From Paraburkholderia sp. BL9I2N2 (GTDB lineage Bacteria; Pseudomonadota; Gammaproteobacteria; Burkholderiales; Burkholderiaceae): a stretch of DNA of 64,000 bases. Positions within the stretch are counted from its first letter, which is position 1. Each line of letters begins with the position of its first letter. The stretch spans positions 4,712,001-4,776,000 of the forward strand of contig NZ_SMGP01000001.1 of the NCBI RefSeq assembly GCF_004339745.1. The letters are read 5' to 3'. Below the pieces are notes generated by a model. The model was given only the letters and a program-made list of their open reading frames with translations. It was not told the DNA's origin and did no database searches. Positions 35,898 to 45,380 of this stretch are shown one piece after another. The position numbers and the translations under genes are program-made.

Positions 35898-37371
35898 ATT
35901 CCACATCCTCCGCGACGCTCGACAACGGCGTAGCTACGCTCTCCAGCGACTTGCGCTCCGCGTCCACGCCCCAGATCGCCGCGATCACCGCCGCCGCGAG
36001 CATCAGCCCCGAGCCGACGAGATAGCCCGAAAACACTTCGCTGCGCTGATGCGTGTCGATCAGCCGGCCGAAGAATGCCGGCCCGGCGATGCCGCCGAGC
36101 GCCGTGCCGAACGCGTAGAAAACCGCAATGGCCAGCGCGCGAATTTCCAGCGGAAACGATTCGCTGACGGTCAGATAAGCCGAGCTCGCAGCTGCCGACG
36201 CGAAGAAGAAAATCACCATCCACGCAATCGTCTGCGTCACGACGGTGAGCATATGCTGCTCGAAGAGGTAACCGCTGAGCGTCAGCAGAATGCCGGAGAT
36301 CGCGTAAGTCGCCGCGATCATCTTGCGCCGCCCGATGACATCGAAGAGCCTGCCGAGCAGCAGCGGTCCGAGGAAATTGCCGAGCGCGAAGGGCAGCAGA
36401 TACCAGCCGATGTGGTCGCCCGGCACGTGGTAGAAATCGGTGAGCACCAGCGCGTAGGTGAAAAAGATCGCGTTGTAGCAGAACGCCTGCGCGGTCATCA
36501 GCGACAGGCCGACCAGCGCGCGCCGTCGATGCACGTTGAAGAGCGTATGGAATACCTCGCGCAGCGGCGTATGTCCGCGAGCACGCAGCCGCAGGCGCAG
36601 GAGGCCTTCGCCGGAGAGCGTGTGACCTTCGTGGCGAAAGCGCGTTTCGATGCCTTCGACGATCGCGCGCGCGTCGCGCTCGTCGCCGTGCGTGAGCAGC
36701 CAGCGCGGGCTTTCGGGCAGCCAGATGCGCATCGGCAGAATCCCTAGCGCGAGCACCGCGCCGATGAAGAAGCAGGCGCGCCAGCCCCAGTCGGCCGGCA
36801 GCAGATGCGGATCGAGCAGCACCAGCGAACCGGCCGCGCCGAGCCCCGCGCCGACCCAGAACGTGCCGTTGATGCCGAGATCGGTCCAGCCGCGCACGCG
36901 CGCCGGGGTGAATTCCTGGATCGTCGAATTGATCGCCGTGTATTCACCGCCGATCCCGGCGCCGGTCAGGAAGCGAAACAGCAGAAAGCTGGCTAGATTC
37001 CACGACAGCGCGGTTGCCGCAGTCGCTGCCAGATACAGCGCGAGCGTGATGAAAAACAGCTTGCGGCGGCCCAGCCGGTCGGTCAGCCAGCCGAATCCCA
37101 GTGCGCCGAGCACCGCGCCGGCGATGTAGGCGCTACCGGCCAAGCCGACGTCGGCGTTGGAAAAGTGCAACGATGGGCTAGACTTCAACGCACTCGCAAC
37201 CGCGCCCGCCAGCGTGACTTCCAGACCGTCGAGCAGCCACGTCACGCCAAGCGCCACCACGAGCAGCGAGTGAAAGCGGCCCCACGGCAGACGGTCGAGC
37301 CGCGAGGGCAGATCGCTTTCGACGACCGTGGCGTTTTTTTCGTGAACAGTGGCAGTAGGCGGCGCGCTCAT
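35896..37371 (-). CDS. MFS transporter, metabolite:proton symporter type
   Basis: The 491-residue protein has twelve predicted helices and the motifs of the sugar-porter/NiaP-type branch: TWLLDGLEVTLAGAVASAL, FGWLTDRLGRRKLFFITLAL between helices 2 and 3, GAGIGGEYTAINSTIQEFTP and WLPESPRWLL. It may carry an aromatic or organic acid, but that is inference. I start it at MSAPPTA (37371) instead of the upstream ATG at 37389, which is six codons longer; ribosome sites do not separate them well. Confidence 0.86.
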   Translation of the reverse strand: MSAPPTATVHEKNATVVESDLPSRLDRLPWGRFHSLLVVALGVTWLLDGLEVTLAGAVASALKSSPSLHFSNADVGLAGSAYIAGAVLGALGFGWLTDRLGRRKLFFITLALYLAATAATALSWNLASFLLFRFLTGAGIGGEYTAINSTIQEFTPARVRGWTDLGINGTFWVGAGLGAAGSLVLLDPHLLPADWGWRACFFIGAVLALGILPMRIWLPESPRWLLTHGDERDARAIVEGIETRFRHEGHTLSGEGLLRLRLRARGHTPLREVFHTLFNVHRRRALVGLSLMTAQAFCYNAIFFTYALVLTDFYHVPGDHIGWYLLPFALGNFLGPLLLGRLFDVIGRRKMIAATYAISGILLTLSGYLFEQHMLTVVTQTIAWMVIFFFASAAASSAYLTVSESFPLEIRALAIAVFYAFGTALGGIAGPAFFGRLIDTHQRSEVFSGYLVGSGLMLAAAVIAAIWGVDAERKSLESVATPLSSVAEDVE

Positions 37372-37559
37372 TGCTTGAAGTCCCCTCAATTCCGAAAATT
37401 GGCGGCGTATCCTGTCAAAATGAGCAATATTCGTTCCGTCGATCTGGGTTCTTCCATTATCTGGAGCGTGCCCAAGCGTCAGTTGATGCTTATTGGGCTT
37501 TCGTGTTACAAAGCCGCTCCCCTTTCTGTCCGCGCCAGCCGTGAGCGGCGATTCCTGCC

Positions 37560-38810
37560 ATGAACTATTGCGCGATTGACTTCGGTACTTCCAACTCGGC
37601 TGTGGCCGTTCCTGTCGGCGGCGCGCTCAAGCTCGCGCCGGTCGAGGGCGCCTACACGACGTTGCCCACTTCGGTCTTTTTCAACACCGACGAGAACACT
37701 CGCGAATTCGGGCGGGCGGCGCTAGCAGCCTACATCGACGGCTTCGACGGCCGCCTGATGCGCTCGATGAAGAGCATTCTGGGCTCGCCGCTCGCCGAGA
37801 ACTCCACCGACCTCGGCGACGGTTCCGCGATCAAGTACACGGATGTGATCGCGATTTTCGTCGAGCACCTCAAGCGCTCGGCCGAAACAAGCGCTGGCGG
37901 CGCGATTCATCGCGCCGTGCTGGGCCGCCCGGTGTTTTTCGTCGACGACGATCCGCGCGCCGATCAGATGGCGCAACAACAGCTCGAAGCCGCTGCGCGC
38001 TCGGTCGGCCTGCGGGAAATTCACTTTCAGTATGAGCCGATCGCGGCCGCGTTCGACTACGAATCGCATCTGACGGAAGAAGGGCTCGTGCTGGTGGCCG
38101 ACATCGGCGGCGGTACCTCGGACTTTTCGCTGGTACGGGTCGGGCCGGAGCGGATGAAGCGCGTCGAGCGTAAGGACGACGTGCTCGCGCACCACGGCGT
38201 GCACGTCGCCGGTACGGATTTCGACCGGCGCGTGGAACTGGTGACGATCCTGCGCGAACTGGGCTATCAGACGCTGGACCCGGAAGGCCGCGAAATCCCG
38301 AACCGGATCTATTTCGATCTGGCGACCTGGCATTTGATCAACACCGTCTACGCCCCGAAGCGCGTCAGTGAACTCGCGCTGATGCGGCACCTGTTCACGG
38401 AGGTCAAGCACCATGACCGGCTGATGCGCGTCGTGGACCGCCGGTTGGGCCACGCGCTGGCGGCGCATGCGGAAGAGGCGAAGATCGGCGTGGCGGCGGG
38501 TGGAGAGACCGTGATCGACCTCGATGAAGTGGAAGACGACCTGCGCCTCGCGTTCGACGAGGTGCAACTCATCAAGGCCGGCCACGACGAAACGGTCCGC
38601 ATCGTGCAGGCGGCGCGCGACACGGTGCAGGCGGCCGGCGTCGCGACACGCGACGTCAACGCGATTTACTTTACGGGTGGTTCGACCGGATTGGCGTTTT
38701 TATCGGGCGCATTGGCGGCGGCATTTCCGGATGCCAAAGCAGTATTCGGCGACCGACTTGCGAGTGTCGCGACTGGACTCGGTATTCACGCGCGGCGTCT
38801 ATTCGGATAA
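37560..38810 (+). CDS. Hsp70-family protein, YegD-like
   Basis: The 416-residue protein has only the actin-like ATPase domain, without the Hsp70 substrate domain. It shows the phosphate loops YCAIDFGTSNSAVAVPV and LVADIGGGTSDFSLVRVG, and the third motif AIYFTGGSTGLAFLSGAL. This layout matches YegD, an atypical Hsp70 of unknown client. No J-protein or exchange factor is adjacent. A terminator shared with the convergent cold-shock gene follows. Confidence 0.88.
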   Translation: MNYCAIDFGTSNSAVAVPVGGALKLAPVEGAYTTLPTSVFFNTDENTREFGRAALAAYIDGFDGRLMRSMKSILGSPLAENSTDLGDGSAIKYTDVIAIFVEHLKRSAETSAGGAIHRAVLGRPVFFVDDDPRADQMAQQQLEAAARSVGLREIHFQYEPIAAAFDYESHLTEEGLVLVADIGGGTSDFSLVRVGPERMKRVERKDDVLAHHGVHVAGTDFDRRVELVTILRELGYQTLDPEGREIPNRIYFDLATWHLINTVYAPKRVSELALMRHLFTEVKHHDRLMRVVDRRLGHALAAHAEEAKIGVAAGGETVIDLDEVEDDLRLAFDEVQLIKAGHDETVRIVQAARDTVQAAGVATRDVNAIYFTGGSTGLAFLSGALAAAFPDAKAVFGDRLASVATGLGIHARRLFG

Positions 38811-38868
38811 CCGAAATCACCAATCGCATACTGCGAAGATAATCACCATTCGCAATAGCGATGGATAT

Positions 38869-38898
38869 AAAAAAACCCCGCCGAGGCGGGGTTTTTTT
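38869..38898. terminator. Bidirectional intrinsic terminator
   Basis: CCCCGC (38876-38881) pairs with GCGGGG (38886-38891), flanked by an A-run on the left and seven T on the right, so it can end the YegD gene on plus and the cold-shock gene on minus. Confidence 0.92.
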
Positions 38899-38921
38899 GC
38901 GTCCAGAAGGAAGCGTGTTGC

Positions 38922-39125
38922 TTACACCGGCTTGATGTTAGCAGCTTGCTTGCCCTTCGGGCCCGTCTTCACTTCAAACGTAACCTTTTGGTTTTCTTGC
39001 AGCGTCTTGAAGCCTTCCGTGCGGATTTCCGAGAAATGCGCGAACAGATCTTCGCCGCCGCCGTCCGGCGTGATGAAGCCAAAGCCCTTTGCGTCATTGA
39101 ACCACTTGACGGTACCGGTTTCCAT
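38922..39125 (-). CDS. Cold-shock protein (CspA family)
   Basis: This 67-residue single OB-fold protein has both RNA-binding motifs, KGFGFI and DLFAHF, in GTVKWFNDAKGFGFITPDGG. It binds single-stranded RNA/DNA and can act as an RNA chaperone. The ATG at 39125 gives the canonical METGTVKWF start; the frame is open upstream by 39 codons but that part does not look coding. GAACAAG precedes the start. Confidence 0.96.
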   Translation of the reverse strand: METGTVKWFNDAKGFGFITPDGGGEDLFAHFSEIRTEGFKTLQENQKVTFEVKTGPKGKQAANIKPV

Positions 39126-39609
39126 ATTACTTGTTCCTAAAGATGGTAAATAAGGCCGAAGCCCAGAGGGTGCATGAAAATCAAGGAAGGGGGTAATGGG
39201 ACCAACCGGAGTACCGTTGATGGGCGAACTACGAAAGACCAATTCACTCGCCGCTTGAAATCCTGCCCGAACGTTATACGGCGATTTCGAGAGAAGGTCA
39301 ACAGTCTCCCCACAACTTTACAAACTTTTGTCAGCCTGGCGTAAAAGTTGCTTACAAAGCTTGCTATTCGTCTGAATTTTTTGCTAGGGAGAACCCTTGG
39401 TTTCGCTGCAGAGGCTGGGTGCAACCGTTAAACTACGCGCCTCGCGTCGGTTGCACCTGTCTGGAACGGGGGCCGTCGCGTACGAATGCGCGTCACCCGT
39501 CTGCAACGCCCCAAGGCGATGTCACGCGGTGCCGTCATGGTTCTGCAGCAAACTTGCATGGGGTGGAGGGAGTGCCGAGGCGCTCACTCCGGCCGACACA
39601 GGAGAAGAC
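39126..39609. other. 484-base divergent region between the cold-shock and APC permease genes
   Basis: No gene is seen. An inverted repeat AACTTTT (39323-39329) and AAAAGTT (39343-39349) lies about 200 bases before the cold-shock start on the minus strand. This would fit a long 5' leader, as cold-shock genes often have, but I cannot place a promoter. Reading frames across it toward the permease carry no signal of coding. Confidence 0.45.
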
Positions 39610-41205
39610 GTGAAAAGTTCTATACAACGGAACATTGGGCCGTTCGCGCTGATGCTGACGGGCTTGGGTTCGATCATCGGGTCCGGCTGGCTGTTCGGCG
39701 CGTGGAAGGCCGCAAAAATTGCCGGTCCCGCTGCCATTTGTGCATGGGTGATCGGCGCGGTCGTGATTCTCGCGATCGCATTGACCTACGCGGAACTCGG
39801 CGCGATGTTCCCGGAGTCCGGCGGCATGGTGCGTTACGCGCGCTATTCGCACGGTGCGCTGGTCGGTTTCATTAGCGCATGGGCCAACTGGATCGCGATT
39901 GTCTCGGTGATTCCCATCGAGGCTGAAGCGTCCATCCAATATATGAGTACGTGGCCCTATCCCTGGGCGCATGCGCTATTCGTGGATGGCTCATTAACTA
40001 CGAATGGGTTATTGCTATCCGCTGCGCTCGTGATCATTTACTTCATGCTGAACTACTGGGGCGTGAAACTGTTCGCGCGCGCCAACTCGGCGATTACGAT
40101 TTTCAAGTTCCTGATTCCCGGCGCGACGATCCTCGGCTTGATGCTGACGGGCTTCCACAAGGAAAACTTCGGCGAAGCGAGCACCTTCGCACCGTACGGC
40201 TGGTCAGCGGTGCTGACGGCCGTGTCGACGAGCGGCATTGTGTTCGCGTTCAACGGTTTCCAGAGCCCGATCAATCTCGCGGGTGAAGCGCGCAATCCGG
40301 CCAAGAGCGTGCCGTTCGCGGTGATCGGCTCGATCCTGCTCGCGCTGGTGATCTACGTGCTGTTGCAGGTCGCGTATATCGGCGCGGTGAACCCGAGCGA
40401 CGTGATGAAGGGCTGGAGCCACTTCAACTTCGCTTCGCCGTTCGCGGAACTTGCGATCGCGTTGAACCTGAACTGGCTGGCAATTCTGCTGTACGTCGAC
40501 GCATTCGTCAGCCCGAGCGGCACCGGCACGACCTATATGGCGACCACGAGCCGCATGATCTACGCAATGGAACGCAACAACACCATGCCGAAGATGTTCG
40601 GCAACGTGCACCCGTTCTACGGCGTGCCGCGTCAGGCGATGTGGTTCAACCTGCTGGTGTCGTTCATTTTCCTGTTCTTCTTCCGCGGCTGGAGTTCGCT
40701 CGCGGCGGTGATCTCGGTCGCAACGGTGATTTCGTATCTGACCGGCCCAATCAGCCTGATGGCCCTGCGCCGCGCGGCGACGGACCTCGATCGTCCGCTG
40801 CATATCCCGGGCATGAAGATCATTGCGCCGTTCGCGTTCGTCTGCGCGTCGCTGATCCTGTACTGGGCGAAGTGGCCGCTGACCGGCGAAATCATTCTGC
40901 TGATGGTCGTCGCGTTGCCGGTGTACTTCTACTTCCAGGCAAAGTCGGGCTTTGCCGGCTGGGGGCGTGATCTGAAGGCGGCGTGGTGGCTGGTCGCCTA
41001 TCTGCCGGTGATGGCGATTCTGTCGCTGATCGGCAGCAAGCAGTTCGGCGGTCACGACCTCATCCCTTACGGCTGGGATATGGTGGTGGTGATCGCGTTT
41101 TCGCTGGTGTTCTACTACTGGGGCGTGACGAGCGGTTATCGCTCGGAATATCTGGACGAGCGCACAGAGCACGACGAAGTGCTCGAAGGCATGGGCGCGC
41201 ATTAA
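39610..41205 (+). CDS. APC-superfamily amino acid permease
   Basis: The 531-residue protein has twelve or more hydrophobic helices and the APC signature near the N-terminus: LTGLGSIIGSGWLFGAWKAA with the unwound GSGW of helix 1, and YAELGAMFPESGGMVRYARY. Helix 6 is in VSTSGIVFAFNGFQSPINLA with EARNP. It probably imports an amino acid or amine with a proton; the exact substrate is not clear. The GTG start at 39610 has AGGAGA upstream; the longer frame from 39397 has no support. Confidence 0.87.
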   Translation: MKSSIQRNIGPFALMLTGLGSIIGSGWLFGAWKAAKIAGPAAICAWVIGAVVILAIALTYAELGAMFPESGGMVRYARYSHGALVGFISAWANWIAIVSVIPIEAEASIQYMSTWPYPWAHALFVDGSLTTNGLLLSAALVIIYFMLNYWGVKLFARANSAITIFKFLIPGATILGLMLTGFHKENFGEASTFAPYGWSAVLTAVSTSGIVFAFNGFQSPINLAGEARNPAKSVPFAVIGSILLALVIYVLLQVAYIGAVNPSDVMKGWSHFNFASPFAELAIALNLNWLAILLYVDAFVSPSGTGTTYMATTSRMIYAMERNNTMPKMFGNVHPFYGVPRQAMWFNLLVSFIFLFFFRGWSSLAAVISVATVISYLTGPISLMALRRAATDLDRPLHIPGMKIIAPFAFVCASLILYWAKWPLTGEIILLMVVALPVYFYFQAKSGFAGWGRDLKAAWWLVAYLPVMAILSLIGSKQFGGHDLIPYGWDMVVVIAFSLVFYYWGVTSGYRSEYLDERTEHDEVLEGMGAH

Positions 41206-41231
41206 GGTGCTGCGCTGAAGTCTGTAAAAAA

Positions 41232-41269
41232 CCCCCGCCTGAGTTGCTCAGGCGGGGGGGGTTTCTTTT
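41232..41269 (+). terminator. Intrinsic terminator after the permease gene
   Basis: CCCCCGCCTGAG (41232-41243) pairs with CTCAGGCGGGGG (41247-41258), followed by a broken T-run to 41269 and preceded by A residues, so it may also serve the minus-strand gene ending at 41293. Confidence 0.9.
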
Positions 41270-41292
41270 CTGCCGCGCTTATTGACTCTGCG

Positions 41293-42078
41293 TCAGGCGG
41301 TGCCAAACACGTAGTTCGTCATGGCCAGCGAGCGCTGGTAGGTCCCAAGCGACTGGATGGCCAGCGAGTAATCGTCGTCCGCCGCGCCCAATGCGGCGAA
41401 GACCGGCAGCAGATGCTCGTCGGTGGGATGCATCAGCACGGCGTGCGGCGCCTGGCGGCGGTAGTCGAGCAGCGCGTCGATATCGTGCGCGGCGAGCTTT
41501 TCCTCGAACCAGTCAGTGAATTCGGCGACGCGCGGATCGGCGTCTTCAGGGCGCGCGGAAAAGTCGGCGGCGCGCAGGTTGTGCGTGATCTGGCCGGAGC
41601 CGATCACCATCACGCCGTCGTCTTTCAACGACCGCAGCGCCCGGCCGACGCGGAAGTGATGCGCCGCGTCCATGTGCGGCTGGATCGACAACTGGGCGAC
41701 GGGTACGTCTGCATCCGGAAACATGAGCAGCATCGGCACCCATGCGCCGTGGTCGAGTCCGTGCGGCTGCGCGCCCGTGAGGATGCCGTTTTCGCCAAGC
41801 AGCACCGCCGCGCGGCGCGCCACATCGGGCGCGCCAGGAGCCGGATACTGAATTTCGTACAGCTGACGCGGAAAGCCGTAGAAATCGTGGATTGTCTCCG
41901 GCGCCGTGGACGTGCTCGCCACCGGCTGCGCCGTGCCCCAATGGGCCGACAGCATCAGCACGGCTTGCGGACGCGGTAACTGGGCGCTCAGCGCGCCGAA
42001 TTCGGCGGACGGCAGCGACGGGTCGATCGGCAGCGTGGGCGCGCCGTGGGACAGGAAAAGCGAAGGTAAGCGGTTCAT
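41293..42078 (-). CDS. YgiD-like extradiol ring-cleavage dioxygenase
   Basis: This 261-residue LigB-fold protein has the metal His residues in LFLSHGAPTLPID, LMLSAHWGT and GLDHGAWVPMLLMFP, and the catalytic HNLRAADF and HPTDEHLLPVFAALGA segments. E. coli YgiD and plant homologues open DOPA rings. The physiological substrate here is unknown. It stands alone with its own upstream region. Confidence 0.88.
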   Translation of the reverse strand: MNRLPSLFLSHGAPTLPIDPSLPSAEFGALSAQLPRPQAVLMLSAHWGTAQPVASTSTAPETIHDFYGFPRQLYEIQYPAPGAPDVARRAAVLLGENGILTGAQPHGLDHGAWVPMLLMFPDADVPVAQLSIQPHMDAAHHFRVGRALRSLKDDGVMVIGSGQITHNLRAADFSARPEDADPRVAEFTDWFEEKLAAHDIDALLDYRRQAPHAVLMHPTDEHLLPVFAALGAADDDYSLAIQSLGTYQRSLAMTNYVFGTA

Positions 42079-42235
42079 GGCAGCAGCGCAGCCGCGAAAG
42101 GCGGCGCAGAGATTGGGTTGCTACCAATATAGAGCTGAACCGCGATTTGATAAACGGGCGAAAACAGAATTGATTGTGTCGCAGATGTTTTGAATCCGTG
42201 TGTATGCACGGTCATCATACGCTGCGGTTAAGGCG

Positions 42236-42841
42236 CTATTCCTGCACGCCGCGCAGCCCGGCCCACGCCGGCGACAAAGCCGGTCCGAGCGCGAATAGAT
42301 CCAGCACGCGCGCCACGGTGTGATCGACCATTTCGTCGATGGAGGCGGGTCGGTTGTAGAAAGCAGGCAAGGGCGGGAAGATCACGCCGCCCATTTCGGT
42401 GACGGCCGTCATATTGCGCAGATGCGCAAGATTGAACGGCGTCTCGCGCACGAGCAGCACGAGGCGGCGGCGCTCCTTGAGGGTAACGTCGGCGGCGCGC
42501 GTGATCAGGTTGTCCGAGAAACCGTGCGCGACGCTGGCGAGCGTCTTCATCGAGCAAGGGGCGACGATCATGCCGTCGGTGGCAAACGAACCGGACGCGA
42601 TGCTCGCGCCGACGTCGCGCACCGAATGAACGACATCCGCGAGCGGATGCACGTCTTCTTTGCTCAACCGGAGTTCGTGCTGAATATTGAGCCAGCCCGC
42701 GCTCGAAATCAGCAGATGGCTCTCGACGCCGCCCAGCCTGCGCAGCGTTTCGAGTATCCGGATGCCGTAGATGGCACCGGTCGCGCCGGTAATCGCGACG
42801 ATCAGCCGGCGTGGCGCCGCAGCCGCAGCGCGTGTTTCCAT
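42236..42841 (-). CDS. ubiX: Flavin prenyltransferase UbiX
   Basis: UbiX joins dimethylallyl phosphate to FMN to make the prenylated flavin that UbiD needs for ubiquinone synthesis. The 201-residue protein has LIVAITGATGAIYGIRILET, SGSFATDGMIVAPCSMKTLA, DVTLKERRRLVLLVRETPF and VIFPPLPAFYNRP. The start at 42841 precedes METRAAAAAPRRL; the longer frame would overlap glutaredoxin and is rejected. Confidence 0.94.
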   Translation of the reverse strand: METRAAAAAPRRLIVAITGATGAIYGIRILETLRRLGGVESHLLISSAGWLNIQHELRLSKEDVHPLADVVHSVRDVGASIASGSFATDGMIVAPCSMKTLASVAHGFSDNLITRAADVTLKERRRLVLLVRETPFNLAHLRNMTAVTEMGGVIFPPLPAFYNRPASIDEMVDHTVARVLDLFALGPALSPAWAGLRGVQE

Positions 42842-42885
42842 GGCTCGCGGCGCCTTGGGGATAGAAGCGTGTGGACCGTGGCCGC

Positions 42886-43197
42886 TCAGGCCGCGGCGAA
42901 CAGTTGCTGCAGTTCGCCCGATTCGTACATTTCCATCATGATGTCCGAGCCGCCGACGAATTCGCCCTTCACGTAGAGCTGCGGAATAGTCGGCCAGTTC
43001 GAGAACTGCTTGATGCCCTGGCGGACTTCGTCGTCTTCCAGGACGTTGACGGTCTTGATCTCGCCGACGCCGCACGCCTTCAGGATCTGGATGGCGCGGC
43101 CCGAGAAGCCGCACATCGGGAACTGAGCAGTGCCCTTCATGAAGAGGACGACGTTGTTCTCGTCGACGATTTGCTTGATGCGTTGTTGCGTATCCAT
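42886..43197 (-). CDS. grxD: Monothiol glutaredoxin Grx4 type
   Basis: This 103-residue CGFS glutaredoxin carries [2Fe-2S] clusters between proteins. The motif is in AQFPMCGFSGRAIQIL, with VVLFMKGT before it and WPTIPQLYVKGEFVGGSDIM after it. Together with BolA-family proteins it forms cluster-transfer pairs; an IbaG-type BolA is at 8189. It lies between prmC and ubiX. Confidence 0.96.
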   Translation of the reverse strand: MDTQQRIKQIVDENNVVLFMKGTAQFPMCGFSGRAIQILKACGVGEIKTVNVLEDDEVRQGIKQFSNWPTIPQLYVKGEFVGGSDIMMEMYESGELQQLFAAA

Positions 43198-43315
43198 GAC
43201 TGACCTTGCGGTTCCGTTATGTGTAGGGAATAGGCTGAAATGATAGCGGATTTCGATACGGCCGGCCGAGCGCCGCTTTGTCCGTGCAGCGTTTGTGGAT
43301 ATTAGGCGATGCGCG

Positions 43316-44167
43316 TCAGGTGTCCAAACGCCCGCCGCTGATCCGCTCGATGCCGGCCAGGTCCCGCTCCGAGCGGACTTGCGCGAAACCTTGCGCCGTC
43401 AGCAGCGCGCGCACGGCTTCGGCCTGATCGTAGCCGTGCTCGATCCACAATACGCTATCGGCGGCGAGCCGTGTGGGCGCACCGGCGATGATGGCGCGGA
43501 TCGCGCTGAGCCCGTCGGCTTCGTCGGTGAGCGCGCCGCGCGGTTCGAAGCGCAGATCGCCTTCGTCCAGATGCGGATCGCCGCTCGCGATATACGGTGG
43601 ATTGCTGACGATCAGGTCAAAGCGCAAGGTGGCGTCGAGCGAGTCGTACCAGTCGCTTTGCGTTAATGCCAAGGCGCCGCCGGGCCGTTTCGCGTCGAGC
43701 AGCCGGGCGGCGTTGCGTGTGGCGATCGCCAGCGCTTCGGCGGAACGGTCGAGCGCCCAGACTTGCGCGTCGGGCCGCATCGATGCGATCGCGACGGCAA
43801 TGGCGCCGGTGCCCGTGCCGAGATCGAGCACGCGAGGCCGCGAGAGGTTTTCCAGCGCCGTCAGCGCAGTTTCGACCAGCAGTTCGGTTTCGGGGCGCGG
43901 AATCAGCACGTGTGGTGTGACTTCGAAATCCAGCCCGAAAAATTCCCGGGCGCCGACCAGTTGCGCTACCGGCTCGCCCGCTACGCGCCGTGCTTCCAGC
44001 GCCTGGTAACGCTCGACAAACTCGTCGCTGAGCGCTTCGTCGCTGCGCGTAATCAGCTGCGTGGGCCGCCAGTCGAGCACATGCGTGAGCAGGATGCGCG
44101 CTTCGAGCAGCGGCAGCGGCGAGGCGCGCAACAAAGCGGCGGGCGTGTTGGGCGTGGTCGAACTCAT
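43316..44167 (-). CDS. prmC: Release factor glutamine methyltransferase PrmC
   Basis: PrmC methylates the glutamine of the GGQ motif in release factors. The 283-residue protein has a helical N-domain and the methyltransferase part with VLDLGTGTGAIAVAIASMRP and the catalytic LIVSNPPYIASGDPHL. Its substrate PrfA is encoded directly upstream, 7 bases away, which confirms the role. Confidence 0.96.
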   Translation of the reverse strand: MSSTTPNTPAALLRASPLPLLEARILLTHVLDWRPTQLITRSDEALSDEFVERYQALEARRVAGEPVAQLVGAREFFGLDFEVTPHVLIPRPETELLVETALTALENLSRPRVLDLGTGTGAIAVAIASMRPDAQVWALDRSAEALAIATRNAARLLDAKRPGGALALTQSDWYDSLDATLRFDLIVSNPPYIASGDPHLDEGDLRFEPRGALTDEADGLSAIRAIIAGAPTRLAADSVLWIEHGYDQAEAVRALLTAQGFAQVRSERDLAGIERISGGRLDT

Positions 44168-44174
44168 GCGCGCT

Positions 44175-45257
44175 TTAGTCCGCGTCGCCCAGCGAGGCCA
44201 GCAACTCGGCCTGATGCTCGCTGACGAGCGCCGCGATCAGTTCGTCGAGATCGCCGTCCATGATTGCGTCGAGGCGGTAGAGCGTCAGGTTGATGCGGTG
44301 ATCCGTCAGACGCCCTTGCGGGAAGTTGTACGTGCGAATCCGCTCCGAGCGGTCGCCCGAGCCGATCAGGCTCTTGCGCGTGGCGGCTTCCTTCGCCTGC
44401 TGCTCGTGCGATTGCTTGTCCTTGATGCGCGCGGCCAGCACCTTCAGCGCGCGGTCCTTGTTCTTGTGCTGCGAACGGTCGTCCTGACATTCGACGACGA
44501 TACCCGTCGGCAAGTGCGTGATGCGCACTGCGGAATCGGTCTTGTTGATGTGCTGCCCGCCCGCGCCGGAAGCGCGAAACGTGTCGATCCGCAAATCGGC
44601 CGGATTGATCTCGACTTCGCCGATTTCGTCCGCTTCCGGCATGACCGCGACCGTGCACGCCGACGTATGAATGCGGCCTTGGGTTTCAGTCGCCGGCACG
44701 CGCTGCACGCGATGGCCGCCGGACTCGAACTTGAGCTTCGAATAGGCGGCTTCGCCCGCGATCCGCACGATCACTTCCTTGTAGCCGCCCAGATCCGATT
44801 CGCTCGCCGACATCATCTCGACTTGCCAGCGGTTGCGCTCGGCAAAGCGCAGGTACATGCGCAGCAGGTCGCCCGCGAACAGCGCGGACTCGTCGCCGCC
44901 CGTTCCGGCACGGATTTCGAGAAAGATGTTGCGATCGTCGTTCGGGTCTTTCGGCAGCAGCATTTTCTGCAACTCGGCGCCGAGTTTTTCCATGCGCTCG
45001 CGCGCCGCGCGAATTTCATCTTCGGCGAAGTCGCGCATCGACACATCGGCCAGCAATTCCTGCGCGGTGGCCGCGTCGTTCATGGCCTGGCGCCACAGCG
45101 CGTAGTGGTCGACCACCGGCCCGAGCTCGGCGTGTTCCCGCGTGAGCTTGCGGTATTGGTCGAGATTCGAGGTGATGTCCTCGCGGCTCAACAGATCATT
45201 CAGTTCGGCCAGCCGGGTAGTGAGCTGGTCGAGCTTGCGTTGCATGCTCGTTTTCAT
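44175..45257 (-). CDS. prfA: Peptide chain release factor 1
   Basis: RF1 reads UAA and UAG stops. The 360-residue protein has the helical N-domain, the PxT-type codon reader region (PATETQGRIHTSA), and the GGQ motif in TFRASGAGGQHINKTDSAVR. The N-terminus MKTSMQRKLDQL matches the family, so the first ATG is used. It is followed by prmC and preceded by hemA. Confidence 0.97.
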   Translation of the reverse strand: MKTSMQRKLDQLTTRLAELNDLLSREDITSNLDQYRKLTREHAELGPVVDHYALWRQAMNDAATAQELLADVSMRDFAEDEIRAARERMEKLGAELQKMLLPKDPNDDRNIFLEIRAGTGGDESALFAGDLLRMYLRFAERNRWQVEMMSASESDLGGYKEVIVRIAGEAAYSKLKFESGGHRVQRVPATETQGRIHTSACTVAVMPEADEIGEVEINPADLRIDTFRASGAGGQHINKTDSAVRITHLPTGIVVECQDDRSQHKNKDRALKVLAARIKDKQSHEQQAKEAATRKSLIGSGDRSERIRTYNFPQGRLTDHRINLTLYRLDAIMDGDLDELIAALVSEHQAELLASLGDAD

Positions 45258-45380
45258 CGGACGGGTATCGGAGCGGGCTCCGGCAAGGACGACGACTAGG
45301 GGAGTGGGCGGATGCCCTGGTCAGAAGCATGTCGCGGGCCACTTGCGAGTAGCCCGGACAGCGCGGCGGTGGCTGCGCCG

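Noticed and set aside
35200..37400. A possible genomic island around the nitroreductase and MFS genes
   Set aside because: Base composition and codon use look like the rest of the window and no integrase, transposase or flanking repeat is present.
42842..43114. An upstream extension of UbiX in the same frame
   Set aside because: It overlaps the glutaredoxin gene and the conserved UbiX start is at 42841.
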